A DNA stretch of 64,000 nt from Dactylorhiza incarnata (Eukaryota; Streptophyta; Magnoliopsida; Asparagales; Orchidaceae). The position numbers and the translations under genes are program-made. Positions 1 to 9,870 of this stretch are shown piece after piece; within the stretch, counting starts at the first letter, position 1, and each line of letters opens with the position of its first letter. The notes beneath the pieces are model-generated. The model had not been told where the DNA came from and made no database searches. It was given only the letters and a program-made list of their open reading frames with translations. The DNA lies in the NCBI GenBank assembly GCA_033032865.1, contig JAWHQI010001219.1:1-64000 (forward strand), read 5' to 3'.

Positions 1-324
1 TCCGCCCTTGCGAAGTAGTGCGTTCAAGGCCTACTTAGTTTTCCATCCCATCCGCGAAGCATTGCATAGCGGCATTGCATAGGAGTATTTTAGTTATTTT
101 CTTTTATTTCCACAAAACAAACCAACCACCCATCGTAACCACGACCTATAGGACTTCGATCTCTAGTCCAGCCTCAATAGTTAACTCCACCATACTGTGT
201 TCTGTGAGAGATTCAATACTCGGGGATTTGCTCCTCATTTTATATTACTTGAACGATTGGTACACTGTCGTTTCGTGCCACAGTCTCGCTACCGGCTATA
301 GCGGTGTGCTAGATTTGTGCATCA
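1..324 (+). mobile_element. 3' part of A-type LTR of NA1 (5' LTR)
   Basis: This is the end of a long terminal repeat cut by the window edge. It ends in CATCA at 324, five bases before a primer-binding site. It is closely similar, by eye above 90 percent, to the reverse complement of 5564-5890 and more distantly to 50640-50995 and 56390-56738. Those three segments and this one define LTR type A. A hairpin-like CCGCCTATAGCGG/CCGGCTATAGCGG motif lies just before the end. No coding sequence is seen. Confidence 0.85.
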
Positions 325-329
325 AGTTT

Positions 330-347
330 TGGCGCCGTTGCCGGGGA
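330..347 (+). promoter_or_regulatory. Primer-binding site of NA1
   Basis: TGGCGCCGTTGCCGGGGA follows the LTR end after five bases. In Athila-like plant Ty3/gypsy elements this sequence is complementary to the 3' end of tRNA-Asp, the minus-strand primer. That assignment is from family knowledge; the tRNA itself is not in the window. Confidence 0.85.
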
Positions 348-537
348 ATGCAGGCGTAGTTTGATTTTGGTGTTTGAGTTAATAGTTACAGGAGTTGTTT
401 TTTTATTTCTATTTTTTTCGGGTTGTGTGTATGCAGGAGTGATGTCATGTTCTTTACTGCCCCTGTCACAACATGATGAGGATACAACCTATTTGGAGGA
501 GAAATTCTTCAAATTGCTCAAATTATAATTCAAGGCC

Positions 538-1000
538 TTGAAAACGCGGCAAGAGTATATTGATAGATTGACTATGCAGGTTGAGACTTTGTTGTCTCTT
601 GCCTCGACTGTGTTGCAAGAACCTCCTCATGATGTGATAGTTGTACAATCAGAACCTGCAGGGAGTGAAACCGGGATCACTCCCTCTACTAATGATCCTT
701 TATGTTCTTCATCTTTTTGTTTCTTGACCCTCTTTCATTGGTTACAATTCAACAAGAAGAGTTAGTGTTGGTCATCCAGGTGGAATCTGATTATCTCTCA
801 CGGGATGATGTTACTTGTGACATTTCTTCCTCCTGCATTGCTCCTACGGATGTTGAGTCTACTTTCGCTCCATCTCTTCCTGTTATTTCTAACATCGTTT
901 CATTTATGCCCCAACAGAATTGGAATATGCTTACCCATTTTTGGCAGTCGGATGACGCATTCCTGGCAGGATAAGCATGTTGTAGTGGGCAGACGATAGT
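538..1000 (+). pseudogene. Broken remnant of the NA acidic ORF in NA1
   Basis: Two overlapping short reading frames (538-765 and 702-974) together resemble the middle of the NA2/NA3 protein. They keep a GSETGITP motif followed by a serine/cysteine-rich stretch and FLDPLSL. A frameshift near 720-740 separates them. The N-terminal CCHC zinc knuckles of the relatives are absent; 538-650 encodes an unrelated-looking segment with a heptad-like run of leucines. It is not expected to make a protein. Function of the family is unknown; the zinc knuckles of its relatives suggest nucleic-acid binding. Confidence 0.6.
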
Positions 1001-3045
1001 TGCTCTGTACACTCCAGTGTCACCGCATGTGCTTCCCTTAAAGAACTGGCTGTAGGGGGGAAAGCAATTTTTCTTTGAAGAAAAACTCTTGGAAGAGGAG
1101 AAAGAGAGCAAAAAAAGAGGAGACTTGGGGATGGAGGCTAAACCTATTTCTTCGTTGCCAATCAATTGTGGGTCTCCGGACCTTTTTCTTCTATCTGCAG
1201 TTAATATTTTAAATCAACGTATAGTTGATTTCTCCATAAGGTTGTGTAATGATACTACGTAGACTTGGATGATCTCCTCTCTTTAATTTTGCGTGAACAA
1301 TTCTATAATCTGCTAATACAGGTATTTGGTCCACCTTAAGGATGTTAAACAAAAGGGTTATTGGGAGAAAACCCATTGGGACTAGCTTGGTTCTGTTCAA
1401 TCGTTCTGTCTTTATTTCATTACTATATTTTTGTTGTGCCTGGGGAACTCTTTAATCGCAGGTCCGTATTTCTTGGAGCAAGGCGGAACAACCGCATTCA
1501 GGACAAAACGTCATATCTTCTGGTATGCTCATTTTCTGAGCATGGGGTAACCTCTCACCCTAGCCTTCTGAAGTGTATGCCGCTACAAAAACATATTTTG
1601 CGCTTAGATTAAGTCTGGGGGAATGTGAGTGTCTTTACCACGTGCATATGCATAGTGCACAAAATTACTAGGATTTACAAATTAACTTATGTAATATTGT
1701 TCATATTCATGGCACACCACGACACCCACTTAAGCGCGCACTTGACTGTAGGCGCGCGACGAGTCTAACTCGTCTCGGTTGTGTGAAATGGGAAATTACG
1801 GTGCTGGGTTTGGATTGCGAAATGGAGTACTTTGTTGACTCATGTAGTGCTCTAGTCAATTATTCATGTATCGCATAGAAATCGGTGTAGAATAATTTTT
1901 TCTTATGCATTTTAGTTTTACAATTTTATTCTTTCGGCGTAATTTAGTTTATTCTACTCAAGACTGGTGAATCTGGTGCGAACCATACGGTAGTGTAGGA
2001 TGTGTGTAGACGGGTGCTAGGTTCGTATTGCTTGAGTCGGGAGGAAGAATTATCTTTCTCTGTGGCTAAGAACTTGCCCCAAGCGACTCTCGAAGCATAG
2101 GTATGACTTCGTCCAGTGCGTGAGAATGTCGTAGGCCATCATGTTGGCCAGCTTGAGCTTTTTTATACCGGTCCTATCACATAATCCTTGCTAGACCTTT
2201 GTGCCATACCCATCCTGTTGATTCAGCTCCACTTTCATTCCACCGAAGCCAAACAGCCGATCCTAATCGACACCCAAACCCAAGCTCGAGTTTAATTATT
2301 TTCATTTTGAGGGTGTTGATGTGGTGCAAAATTGAAAAAATGTGGTTATGTTTCCTTACACATGTGCTGAAAGTGAAAAAAAAAGAAAAATTTGAAAAAA
2401 AAGGGAGAGAAAAAGAAAAGAGAAGTTAAAAAAATATGATGAAGGTATTTCATTGAAAAAAAATATATGTTTAAAATTGATATCCGTGAGTAGGGCGGTG
2501 CACATGCCCGTGTGTTAAAGTTCAAGTCTGGGGGTATGACGCACCCGCGCTCGTAGTGGCTGCTTGGATAAAATATTTAGTATCAGCTCAATTGGGTTGT
2601 GTGTAGCCTTCATTTTTATCACTATTTACCGCACCTAAGCCCAAGCCTTATCTCAACCTAAAGCCCTACCGACTCACGCATCGAACCTAACGAATACCGT
2701 GGAAGAGAGTGCGAACGGGTGAGCTTATTGTCACCGACATTGATGAATTTCAGTGGAGGTTGTTCTGAATCCCGGTGTTGAGTAATGTTCGCCTCAGCAT
2801 TCATTCTACTTTCTTCCTACGCATGACCGGGTGATTCCCCGTGATTCAACTCTTGAGTAGAAATAATATATCTTTACGCTTCTAGAATTGTGTAAACTAT
2901 TTTTGGATAACTAAAAATTCGTTCTACTAGATTTCTATGCTCATGAGTATGCGACTTCGCATATTACTCCGCTATCGCAATTGCTAGACTAGCTATGTTG
3001 TTTCTCACTCCGCCGGATTTGTTTGCCCGGGACGCGCAAACAGGT
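1001..3045 (+). other. Non-coding 3' half of the NA1 internal region
   Basis: There is no supported ORF. Blocks recognisable in NA2 (9871-11589, reverse) and NA3 (52450-54170) occur in the same order: a repeated AAGTCTGGGGG motif (1612, 2523), a segment around 2036-2160 (a run ending CTTGCCCCAAGCGA), a segment around 2640-2850 (ACTCACGC, CCGGGTGA, GCATGACCGG), and a final block ending in GGGACGCGCAAA. Low-complexity A-rich DNA occupies about 2330-2470. Confidence 0.7.
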
Positions 3046-3058
3046 AAGTATGGGGGTG
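3046..3058 (+). promoter_or_regulatory. Polypurine tract of NA1
   Basis: AAGTATGGGGGTG lies directly before the TGATGAGTCC start of the 3' LTR. It matches the equivalent tracts of NA2 (9856-9870, reverse) and NA3 (54173-54185). Confidence 0.8.
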
Positions 3059-3360
3059 TGATGAGTCCGGTTTATATAGTGATTTCCGGGCTCATCTGGG
3101 TTGTTTATCGTTCCTTTGCACTTCATTTACTGCTCATCTATGTTTATATAGATAGCATGTCATATTCTCAAACTATAGTGCATTCCCTACCCTCTTCGTT
3201 GTGTGCTTTCGTTATATTTTACTCTATGCCTGGTCTGTGGATCCTGTGGTGTGCATGGATCAGTGGTCTATATGTTTTTCATGCAGGTGCAAGGATCCCG
3301 TGAACGCTCGAAATGGATTGGGGCGAGTTTTGGCCTAAAAAGTCACTGATCGTGCATTTT

Positions 3361-3595
3361 CCTTCGCGCACGATCAGGCACACGACCACTGGTCTTGCGT
3401 TAATTCCCCTTAACTGACAGAGCGGTTCGCACGATCATAGGACTTCTTCGCGCATGGCCACTAGTCGTGCGCCACTAACCGTGGCGTTATTTTCTTATCT
3501 TCTCCTCTGCTACATGTTTACCGCGCACGATCACAAGCATTCCTTCGCACACGACCACTGGTCGTGCGCCACTAATCGTGCGCATTGTTGGCTCT
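3361..3595 (+). repeat. Clustered dyad repeats in the B-type U3
   Basis: Degenerate copies of a dyad with arms CGCACGACCA and TGGTCGTGCG separated by one base recur around 3363, 3377, 3450, 3545 and 3570, together with half-sites. The last copies end directly before the TATA-like box at 3602. They could be transcription-factor sites or cruciform-forming DNA; the sequence alone does not decide. Confidence 0.75.
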
Positions 3596-3601
3596 GCTCC
3601 G

Positions 3602-3609
3602 TATTTAAA
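3602..3609 (+). promoter_or_regulatory. TATA-like box of B-type LTR
   Basis: TATTTAAA sits just 3' of the dyad cluster and is followed by about 350 bases of C-rich leader-like sequence. The reverse-oriented NA2 5' LTR has the same box at 13927-13935. Confidence 0.6.
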
Positions 3610-4182
3610 GGCCGGCTCCGCAATTTTAGGGCATTCAGCACAGTTTGGGCGCGAATTCTTCCGCAAGCTCCACCGTTTTCCCTCTCCAAGCTCCATCCAT
3701 CCATCTCCTTCCTTGGGAAAGCTTCATCCATCGATCCTAAGCTCCAGCAAGGATCCCAGAAGCATTCCCCATCATCTACAGCAAGTATTTCAAGGTACGA
3801 CATCTCCATTGGGCTAAGTCGAAGAGACCCAGCTCTGAGAAGAAGACGGATGACGTTTGGAGGTAGTGACAGCCTCTGAACCCCAGAAGTAACCAAGGAC
3901 TGAGCTCGGAGGAGGCTTGACAACCCCCCATTCCGGCCAAGATCTACGGCGAGGCTTCTCATCTCGTGGTTTCCTCTACCCTCTCTCTTTTGGAAATGTA
4001 TGTTTAATTATTGTATTGAACTAGAGTAATCTCTATTTGTCTATGAATGGAAGCATACTCTTATTTTATTTCTCGCTTGATGCTTTGCTGTGATGCGCTC
4101 CGCCCCCACTCCACTTCCACACACGCATTCTAGCTAGCTCACTCTAGCGAAAGCTAGAGGTGAGAGTGAAGAGGTGCCTTCG

Positions 4183-5277
4183 TGTTGGAGTTTCTGAGGT
4201 GATCTCAAAGCAATCAATAGTTAGTCTTGCTGCCAACGCAATATGAGCCTATAGGGTCGCACATAAAAGCGTTTGGAGAAATTGGAGAAGGATTGTGTTG
4301 GCCTTACTCATATTGGATATAAGTAGAGGACCAATCCTATGACTGCTTGGAATTAAGTTGAGAATGTCTCAACAGGAAATTGTTTAAAGGGTTTAAACGA
4401 ATGGGTTTATACTTGACAAATTCGGCTAAAGGGTTTAACCCAATTGTGTCAAATTCGGCTAATGTGATTAACCGAATAAATGTTGTTTTTGACTAATGAG
4501 ATTCGACTAATGTGATTAACCGAATTGTAACAGATTCGACTAAAGGGTTTAGCCGAATCAGGTCAGTTCCACGAAAGGGTTCGCCGAATTTATATAGTCG
4601 AATCGGCTATAGCATATAGACGAATTCGTCGAAATGGTTTCGCGGAATTTGGTTTAGTGATTAGTCGAATTCGGTTATATCGATTAGTCGAATTCGGCGA
4701 ATGTAAATCTGGACAGATATTCTGATTTTTCCCTCTGGTCTGCGGATAGCCTTTCCTATACCTTGCGTATATAAAGGCATGCGATTAGCTCTTCGATATA
4801 CAGGGTTTTAGACTTAGTCCTTTTCGCGATTTAGAAGAACTGCCGACCGGAACTGTTCCACGCGAGGACACGTTCTTACCATCCGCCGATCGTGTTCCGT
4901 TGCCGCTTGTCGCCGCTGTCGGTCGCCGCCTCCCTTGGATCGGATCTAGCAGTCCGTGGGGACGTTGAGAGCTTCCTTCTCCGACCTAGTTCTTGTGCGA
5001 CAAGAAGCTAGGGTTCCCCTTTGCTTGCGTGGACTTCTGTAGAGGGATCGATCCATTTCGATTCTTGAAGAACTCAAAGACAGAAATTCGTATTTCTCTT
5101 GGAGCACCTTGGTTGAGTATTGACTCAATCCCGCAAAGGTACCTTGTATTTCGATTTGCTTATTCTCTTAAATCATGAAAACCGCAAGATCCGCTAGCTT
5201 CTTTTGGGTTGTTCTTGTTATTTCCGCTGCACATATTTGATATGTCATCCCTATCGAGGGGTATAGAAAACCCAACA
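4183..5277 (+). mobile_element. Solo copia LTR SoloA1
   Basis: The 1095 bp segment runs from TGTTGGAG to CCCAACA and is flanked by the 5 bp duplication CTTCG (4178-4182 and 5278-5282). It is the same family as the two LTRs of CopA (28961-30094 and 37397-38546). A TATA box (TATATAAAG) lies at 4768-4776. There is no primer site or internal DNA, so it is a solo LTR left by LTR-LTR recombination. The paralogous B-type LTR of NA2 has the unoccupied site near 13360 (one CTTCG, no insert), which confirms both ends. Confidence 0.95.
4385..4700 (+). repeat. Degenerate short repeats in SoloA1
   Basis: Imperfect units of roughly 20-30 bases are built from TTCGGCTAA, AGGGTTTA and TAGCCGAATT. Opposite-strand versions lie close together, so many small inverted repeats form. 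The same array recurs in CopA LTRs (29530-29870 and 37970-38310). Confidence 0.75.
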
Positions 5278-5560
5278 CTTCGACCCTCAAACACCATTAG
5301 CACTCACTTCCCTCATTTGCTCACTGTCCATCCGCTAAACGAAGCAAGACATCGCGGCCGTTGCATCCATCCCGCCTTGCGAAGCGGAGTTTTGTCCCGC
5401 ATTTCATTTATGTGTAGTAATTTAGGAAACCAAAATCAAAGCCCCGATTTTTCCTTTAATTTACTCTCGTAATTATTTTCTCAATCCGAAGAGTCAAACT
5501 AACCACGCGCATTCCTTGAGAGACGATATTCGGGGACGTACTCCCAACTTTACCACTTGT

Positions 5561-5566
5561 GCGATC
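5561..5566. other. Tail-to-tail LTR fusion point
   Basis: Left of GCGATC the sequence follows a B-type LTR on +. Right of it the sequence follows an A-type LTR on -. Both LTRs lack their terminal bases, and no internal domain or target duplication separates them. A-type tails (TTCGCAC in NA3) and B-type tails (TGTGCGA) share a 6 bp GTGCGA/TCGCAC microhomology here. Confidence 0.8.
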
Positions 5567-7026
5567 TAGCACACCGCTATAGGCGGTAGCCAGACTGCGG
5601 CACGAAATGGCAGTGTACCGATCGTTCAATTAATATAAAATGAGGAGCGAATCCCCGAGTATTGAATCTCTCAAGGAACACAGTTAGGTGGAGTTAACTA
5701 TTAAGGCATCACTTGAGATCGAAGTCCTATAGGTCGGGGTTACGATGGGTGGTTTGTTTGTTTTGTGGAAATAAAAGAAAATAACTAAACTACTCCTATT
5801 CAATGCCGCTATGCAATGCTTCGCGAGACAGGATGGAAAACTACGTTGGCCTTGAACGCACTACTTCGCAAGGGCGGATGGACGAGAAGGCTTGCGGATG
5901 GAATGGTTCGCACCGGCGGAGTCGAGGTGGATTATACTGGCCGTTAGCACCGCTTAGCTTGGCGGATGGAAGGGTAGGCACACGGAATGGGCAAGTAGGC
6001 TAGTGGAATGAAGTGGATAAAATAAATGACACTAGCACACCTCATACATAAGAATAAATCAAAAGGAATTTCATAAACATGAAATAAAAGTTACAAATCT
6101 AGCTTTATCATGTTCTTCATCCACAAAATAGAGAGTTTAGCATACAAACATCATTTCAAAAGAATAAAGAGTAAGAGAATCGACTGACTCCGAAGCCTTG
6201 TTGGGATTCACGGTAGGAATCACAGGGGTATCAATCCGCGTCCAAACTCGGTCCTCAACTGCGTCCAGGGTAAAGGAGGGCTGTCACTTCCTCCCAATGG
6301 CCCGTCTTCTTCGTGTCACGACCCGATGATGTCCAATGCTCTTTAGAACTTCCTTGATGATGAAAGTAAGATCCAATCTCTTCCTTGAAGTCCTTAGATG
6401 AATATAGGAGGCTTAGAACGAAAAAACGCAAAAAACGGCGCTCAAAAAGACCTAGAAACAAAGTGTATCCGGCTGTTTTCGCGGAGCAGCTATTTATAGA
6501 CAGGTGCAGATTTTCAATGCGCACGATCAGCGGCGCACGACTAGTGGTCGTGCGCACTATGTCCAGTGGTCATGCGTATTGCCTGGCAGGCCCATTTTTA
6601 AGTGAGAATTAATGCACTATCAGTGGCGCACGACCTGTGGTCGTGCGCTGTAACGCCCCTGATTTTTGTCAATTATTTTATGTACCCGTTGTGACGTAAT
6701 TTTGACGTAAGGGCGTTACGTCAGCTCTTTTGGTAGTGTTTCGAGCCTTAGCTTAGTTGGAGCTCGTGATTCAGATCGAGCGTGCGAGATTTCGCGTCGT
6801 TTCGAGTTAAAGTGAAGGTTTGGAGTAATTATCAAGATTTTAGCTTCAGGAGGCTTTATCCGGAGTTTGGCTTGTCGGAATTGAATTCTGACTTCGCCGT
6901 TGGATTCGTAGCGCCGTGTTTTAGTTAGGGTGCGAATTTCGTAGAAATCCAAGGTGTTTTGGTCGCCCTCGCAGTTTTAAGTAATTTGGAGGATTAATTA
7001 ATTATTTAAATAATAAATTAGGTTCA

Positions 7027-7033
7027 TATATAA
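7027..7033 (+). promoter_or_regulatory. TATA box of SoloG
   Basis: TATATAA is followed within 60 bases by a C/T-rich leader. Position and context fit a U3 promoter; no transcript data are available. Confidence 0.5.
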
Positions 7034-7584
7034 GCCTAAAATCCTTCCCTTCCCTATTCATCTCCTTCCTCGATCAAAATCAGCCGCCGAAGGTTAGGGC
7101 GAGAGCGGAGCTTCGTGGAGCCTTCAACCGGCGATTTTCTAGGGCTGTAGTGGTCGGAATCCGGATTGGTTTGAAGATTTGGAAAGCTCTCGGCGAGATC
7201 TTCGTCTTAGTGGTAAGCTTGTCTCTCTTCGTGGAGGTTTTGAAGTTTTGGTAGTGGCCTAACTCCTCCTTTTGGCCCGAATCGTTCCAGGTTTCCGTGC
7301 TCAGGAGTTTCCTTGGCTTTCGGAGTGAAGTTAGTGGAGTTCTGCTAGGTTAAGGCAAGTGGTTTCTTCCTCTTTCTCTCTTGATTCTTTTGTCGGTTGG
7401 TTTGCTCGTTTTGAGCTCTTGTCATGCTGATTAGCAAGAGTTTTGTCTGTTTGGTGTAGTAACATATGATCTAGAACCTCCCCTTGATTTCCTCCTCCTC
7501 AATCTTACCTTGGTATCTAGTTATTCCCTGGAGAAAACCGTGGTCGATACAATCCCCTTGTTCTTGCTGTAGCTCGAGAGCAGC

Positions 7585-7914
7585 TTTGGATTTCTCGAGA
7601 CATGACTGTCTCTGCCCTTTGGATTTCTCGAGACATAACTGTCTCTGCCCTTTGGATTTCTCGAGACATAACTGTCTCTGCCCTTTGGATTTCTCGAGAC
7701 ATAACTGTCTCTGCCCTTTGGATTTCTCGAGACATAACTGTCTCTTCCCTTTGGATTTCTCGAGACATGACTGTCTCTGCCCTTTGGATTTCTCGAGACA
7801 TGACTGTCTCTGCCCTTTGGATTTCTCGAGACATGACTGTCTCTGCCCTTTGATCTCTCGAAAACTCATTTGACCCCTGCCTTTGTATTTCTCGAGACAT
7901 GATTGTCTCTGCTG
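7585..7914 (+). repeat. 33 bp tandem repeat array
   Basis: Eight head-to-tail 33 bp units (7585-7848) are followed by one degenerate and one further unit. Each unit contains TCTCGAGA and a dyad GAGACA-(TGAC or TAAC)-TGTCTC. Units differ mainly at the G/A in the dyad loop. Because the period is a multiple of three, long repetitive reading frames appear on both strands; these look like artefacts of the period. Confidence 0.95.
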
Positions 7915-8108
7915 TAGATTTCTCGAGACATGAGTGCGTTCTCGAGAACTTTGATTCCCTGCTCCTTGATTTCTTCTGGATTTCTCGTGAAATGTCATAC
8001 CTGCACTCTTTGATATCTCGTGAGGTTCTGTTCGGTCTATGGAGTCCTCGAGAACTTTATCCTCAGCCCTTTGTTCCCTAGTGTTCGAGTTATGTCCTCA
8101 ATTCCTTG

Positions 8109-8215
8109 CCCCTTGGACCCCGTTAGGGGCTCTGCCCCTAAGACCCCGCCAGGGGCGCGGCCCCTTGGAACCCCACCAGGTGCGCATGTGATTTCGTTGC
8201 GATTTCCATGTTTTA
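8109..8215 (+). repeat. GC-rich module shared with the CopA leader
   Basis: A segment starting CCCCGTTAGGGGCTCTGCCC with nested hairpins (AGGGGC/GCCCCT pairs) matches the reverse complement of about 37140-37245 in CopA at most positions. The match continues into less GC-rich sequence (TTGCGATTTYCATGTTT). The two hosts belong to different superfamilies. Confidence 0.8.
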
Positions 8216-9855
8216 CGCTTGTGTCCTCTCTAGTGCACCATGATGATTGCCAGTGTCCCTTCGGTGCTCCTGATCTTTGAACCCTCTTGTTTGTATTCTT
8301 TTGCTAGTTGTGGTCTGATAACATTTGAGTTTACCCTTATAAATCATTTTGATCGGTGTATACCTTGCATTGACCCTATCTCTTTGGGTATCCCTGTTGA
8401 TTGTTTCTCGGGCTTCGTCCCGTGTCTTAATGATTTAATTAAAATGAATATATGCTTTTAGCTTTGCACGGTGGCCATTTCAAGCACGTGATCAGCAGGC
8501 GTTGCCTGTGTTCCTGTGGGCCGTGTTTGGGTGATAGGGTAATAGAAACCCCCACCAGTTAAGGCTTTGGGTGGCAGAGGATAAAGAACTGCCCCCGTGT
8601 AACTTGAGCTGATCAGTCTCATGTATGAAAAATTTACAAGATAATTAATTTATACTTGCTCCTACTTATGATATTTGGTTGTACTTGGTGCTTTGTTTAG
8701 CTCCTGGTTTCAGAGCTTCTCTTTCAGTGAATCAGGCTTGGGTTGGTACCCCGTATGCCTTAATTATTTGTTTTTCCTTGTTTCTTGCCACTTGCAATTC
8801 CCTTGCTGAGGCGTTCTTGTTTATTGAATGCCTCAGGTTTCAGAGTCGTAGCGGTTAGTGGAGTAGCCCGAAGTCTTCGGGAGTTTGTAGCTGCTGTTTA
8901 CCCCGCTGCTGCGAGGTAGTAGTAGTTGTTGTTGTTTGCTTCTCCTTGTGTTCAGACATGCTAGTTTGGGCCAATGGGTTAGTGTCAGCTTGTTGACGCC
9001 CATTGTGCCTCTTTGATACTTTATAGTTTACTTACCAGTTTAAGCCACTGCTTTTAGATCTGATACCTTACTCTCTGGGAATGATTTATGACTAGGTGCA
9101 TTATAGTGATAAAATGGCTTTTCATTCATCTTCATCTCATCATTTTTAACTAAAACCCTTAGTTTTAAAGTCACCTAAAGATATTTTCTATACTTATACT
9201 ACGCCTAGTTAAGTGCATATCATCTACTTTATGTCCTGCCTTCACGTGCATATAGGACCTTAAATGAACTAAATCAAGTGTTTTCCGCTGCAGTTACATA
9301 TATAATTTTCTCTGTGGACTAGTTGATGCACGAACTGAGAGACACAGTTCTTACTCTAAACCCTAATAAATGATTTCAAATAATGATTATCATGCAATCA
9401 TGTTTTCAATTATCAAGTAATAGGATCCCGCCTGAGCGTCTGCAGTTGTCTCCTGCATGACGTGACATCATGACGCGTATTTTCTCTTCCTCTGATATTC
9501 TTAATTCCTGAGGAAAATGCGGGTTGTGACATGCGCACTTTGTCCAGTGATCGTGCGCAGTGTTCCTGTGCAGTTTTTGCACCCCGGAACACTCGCACGA
9601 CCCCTATATCGACATGAAAGATCGTCGGCCACTAAAATGGGCATTCCACACATTCTCAAATATAGAAATTAAATTGCAACATAACGCATGAGTAAGATAG
9701 ACATGAAAATACACTGAAACGGGCCTAAAAGTGCACTTAGCATGGAATGAGGTATAAAGAACAAATATGAGTGATTATGGATCAAATACGCAGTGCATTG
9801 ACTAAAATACCGGCCCAGATGAGTCCAAAAAATAGTGTAAATATTGGACTCATCA

Positions 9856-9870
9856 CACCCCCAGACTTAC
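9856..9870 (-). promoter_or_regulatory. Polypurine tract of NA2
   Basis: On the minus strand GTAAGTCTGGGGGTG lies directly before the 3' LTR start at 9855. Confidence 0.8.

Larger units (their letters stand above)
3059..5566 (+). mobile_element. B-type LTR of NA1 (3' LTR), interrupted and tail-truncated
   Basis: It starts TGATGAGTCC. Without the nested solo LTR (4183-5277) and its duplicated target, about 1.4 kb remains, aligning end to end with the reverse complement of 13048-14490, the 5' LTR of NA2. Its last part, matching NA2 to TTGTGCGA, is fused at 5561-5566 to an A-type LTR in reverse. The expected terminal GCATCA is missing. Note the mismatch with this element's own A-type 5' LTR at 1-324. 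Confidence 0.85.
6649..9531 (+). mobile_element. SoloG, 2.9 kb probable solo gypsy LTR
   Basis: The segment runs from TGTAACGCCCC to GGGTTGTGACA and is flanked by the 5 bp duplication TGCGC (6644-6648, 9532-9536). A TATA box lies at 7027-7033, followed by leader-like sequence. No primer site, ORF or second terminal repeat is seen, so a solo LTR is the simplest reading. Length and TGTAACGCCC/GTGACA ends recall long chromovirus (Tekay/Del-type) LTRs; this lineage call is from memory and not proven. It contains a 33 bp tandem array and a GC-rich module shared with CopA. Confidence 0.75.
5564..9855 (-). mobile_element. A-type LTR of NA2 (3' LTR), interrupted by SoloG
   Basis: Read on the minus strand it starts TGATGAGTCC at 9855 right after a polypurine tract. 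It runs through GTGCGCACGA dyads, a TATA box (CTATAAATAG, 6490-6500) and an A-type tail, and stops at the fusion point at 5564. The 2883 bp SoloG is inserted among the dyads. Without it the LTR is about 1.4 kb. It resembles the LTRs of NA3 and the window-start LTR rather than NA2's own B-type 5' LTR. Confidence 0.85.

Noticed and set aside
7585..7914. CRISPR-like array
   Set aside because: Units are directly abutting with no unique spacers, and the setting is a plant retroelement.
7471..7998. Long repetitive proteins on both strands in the 33 bp array
   Set aside because: The period is divisible by three, so open frames arise in several frames and on both strands. There is no start context and no family; it is a tandem repeat in an LTR.
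6649..9531. SoloG as a complete short element
   Set aside because: No internal terminal repeat, primer site or coding sequence was found; solo LTR fits better.
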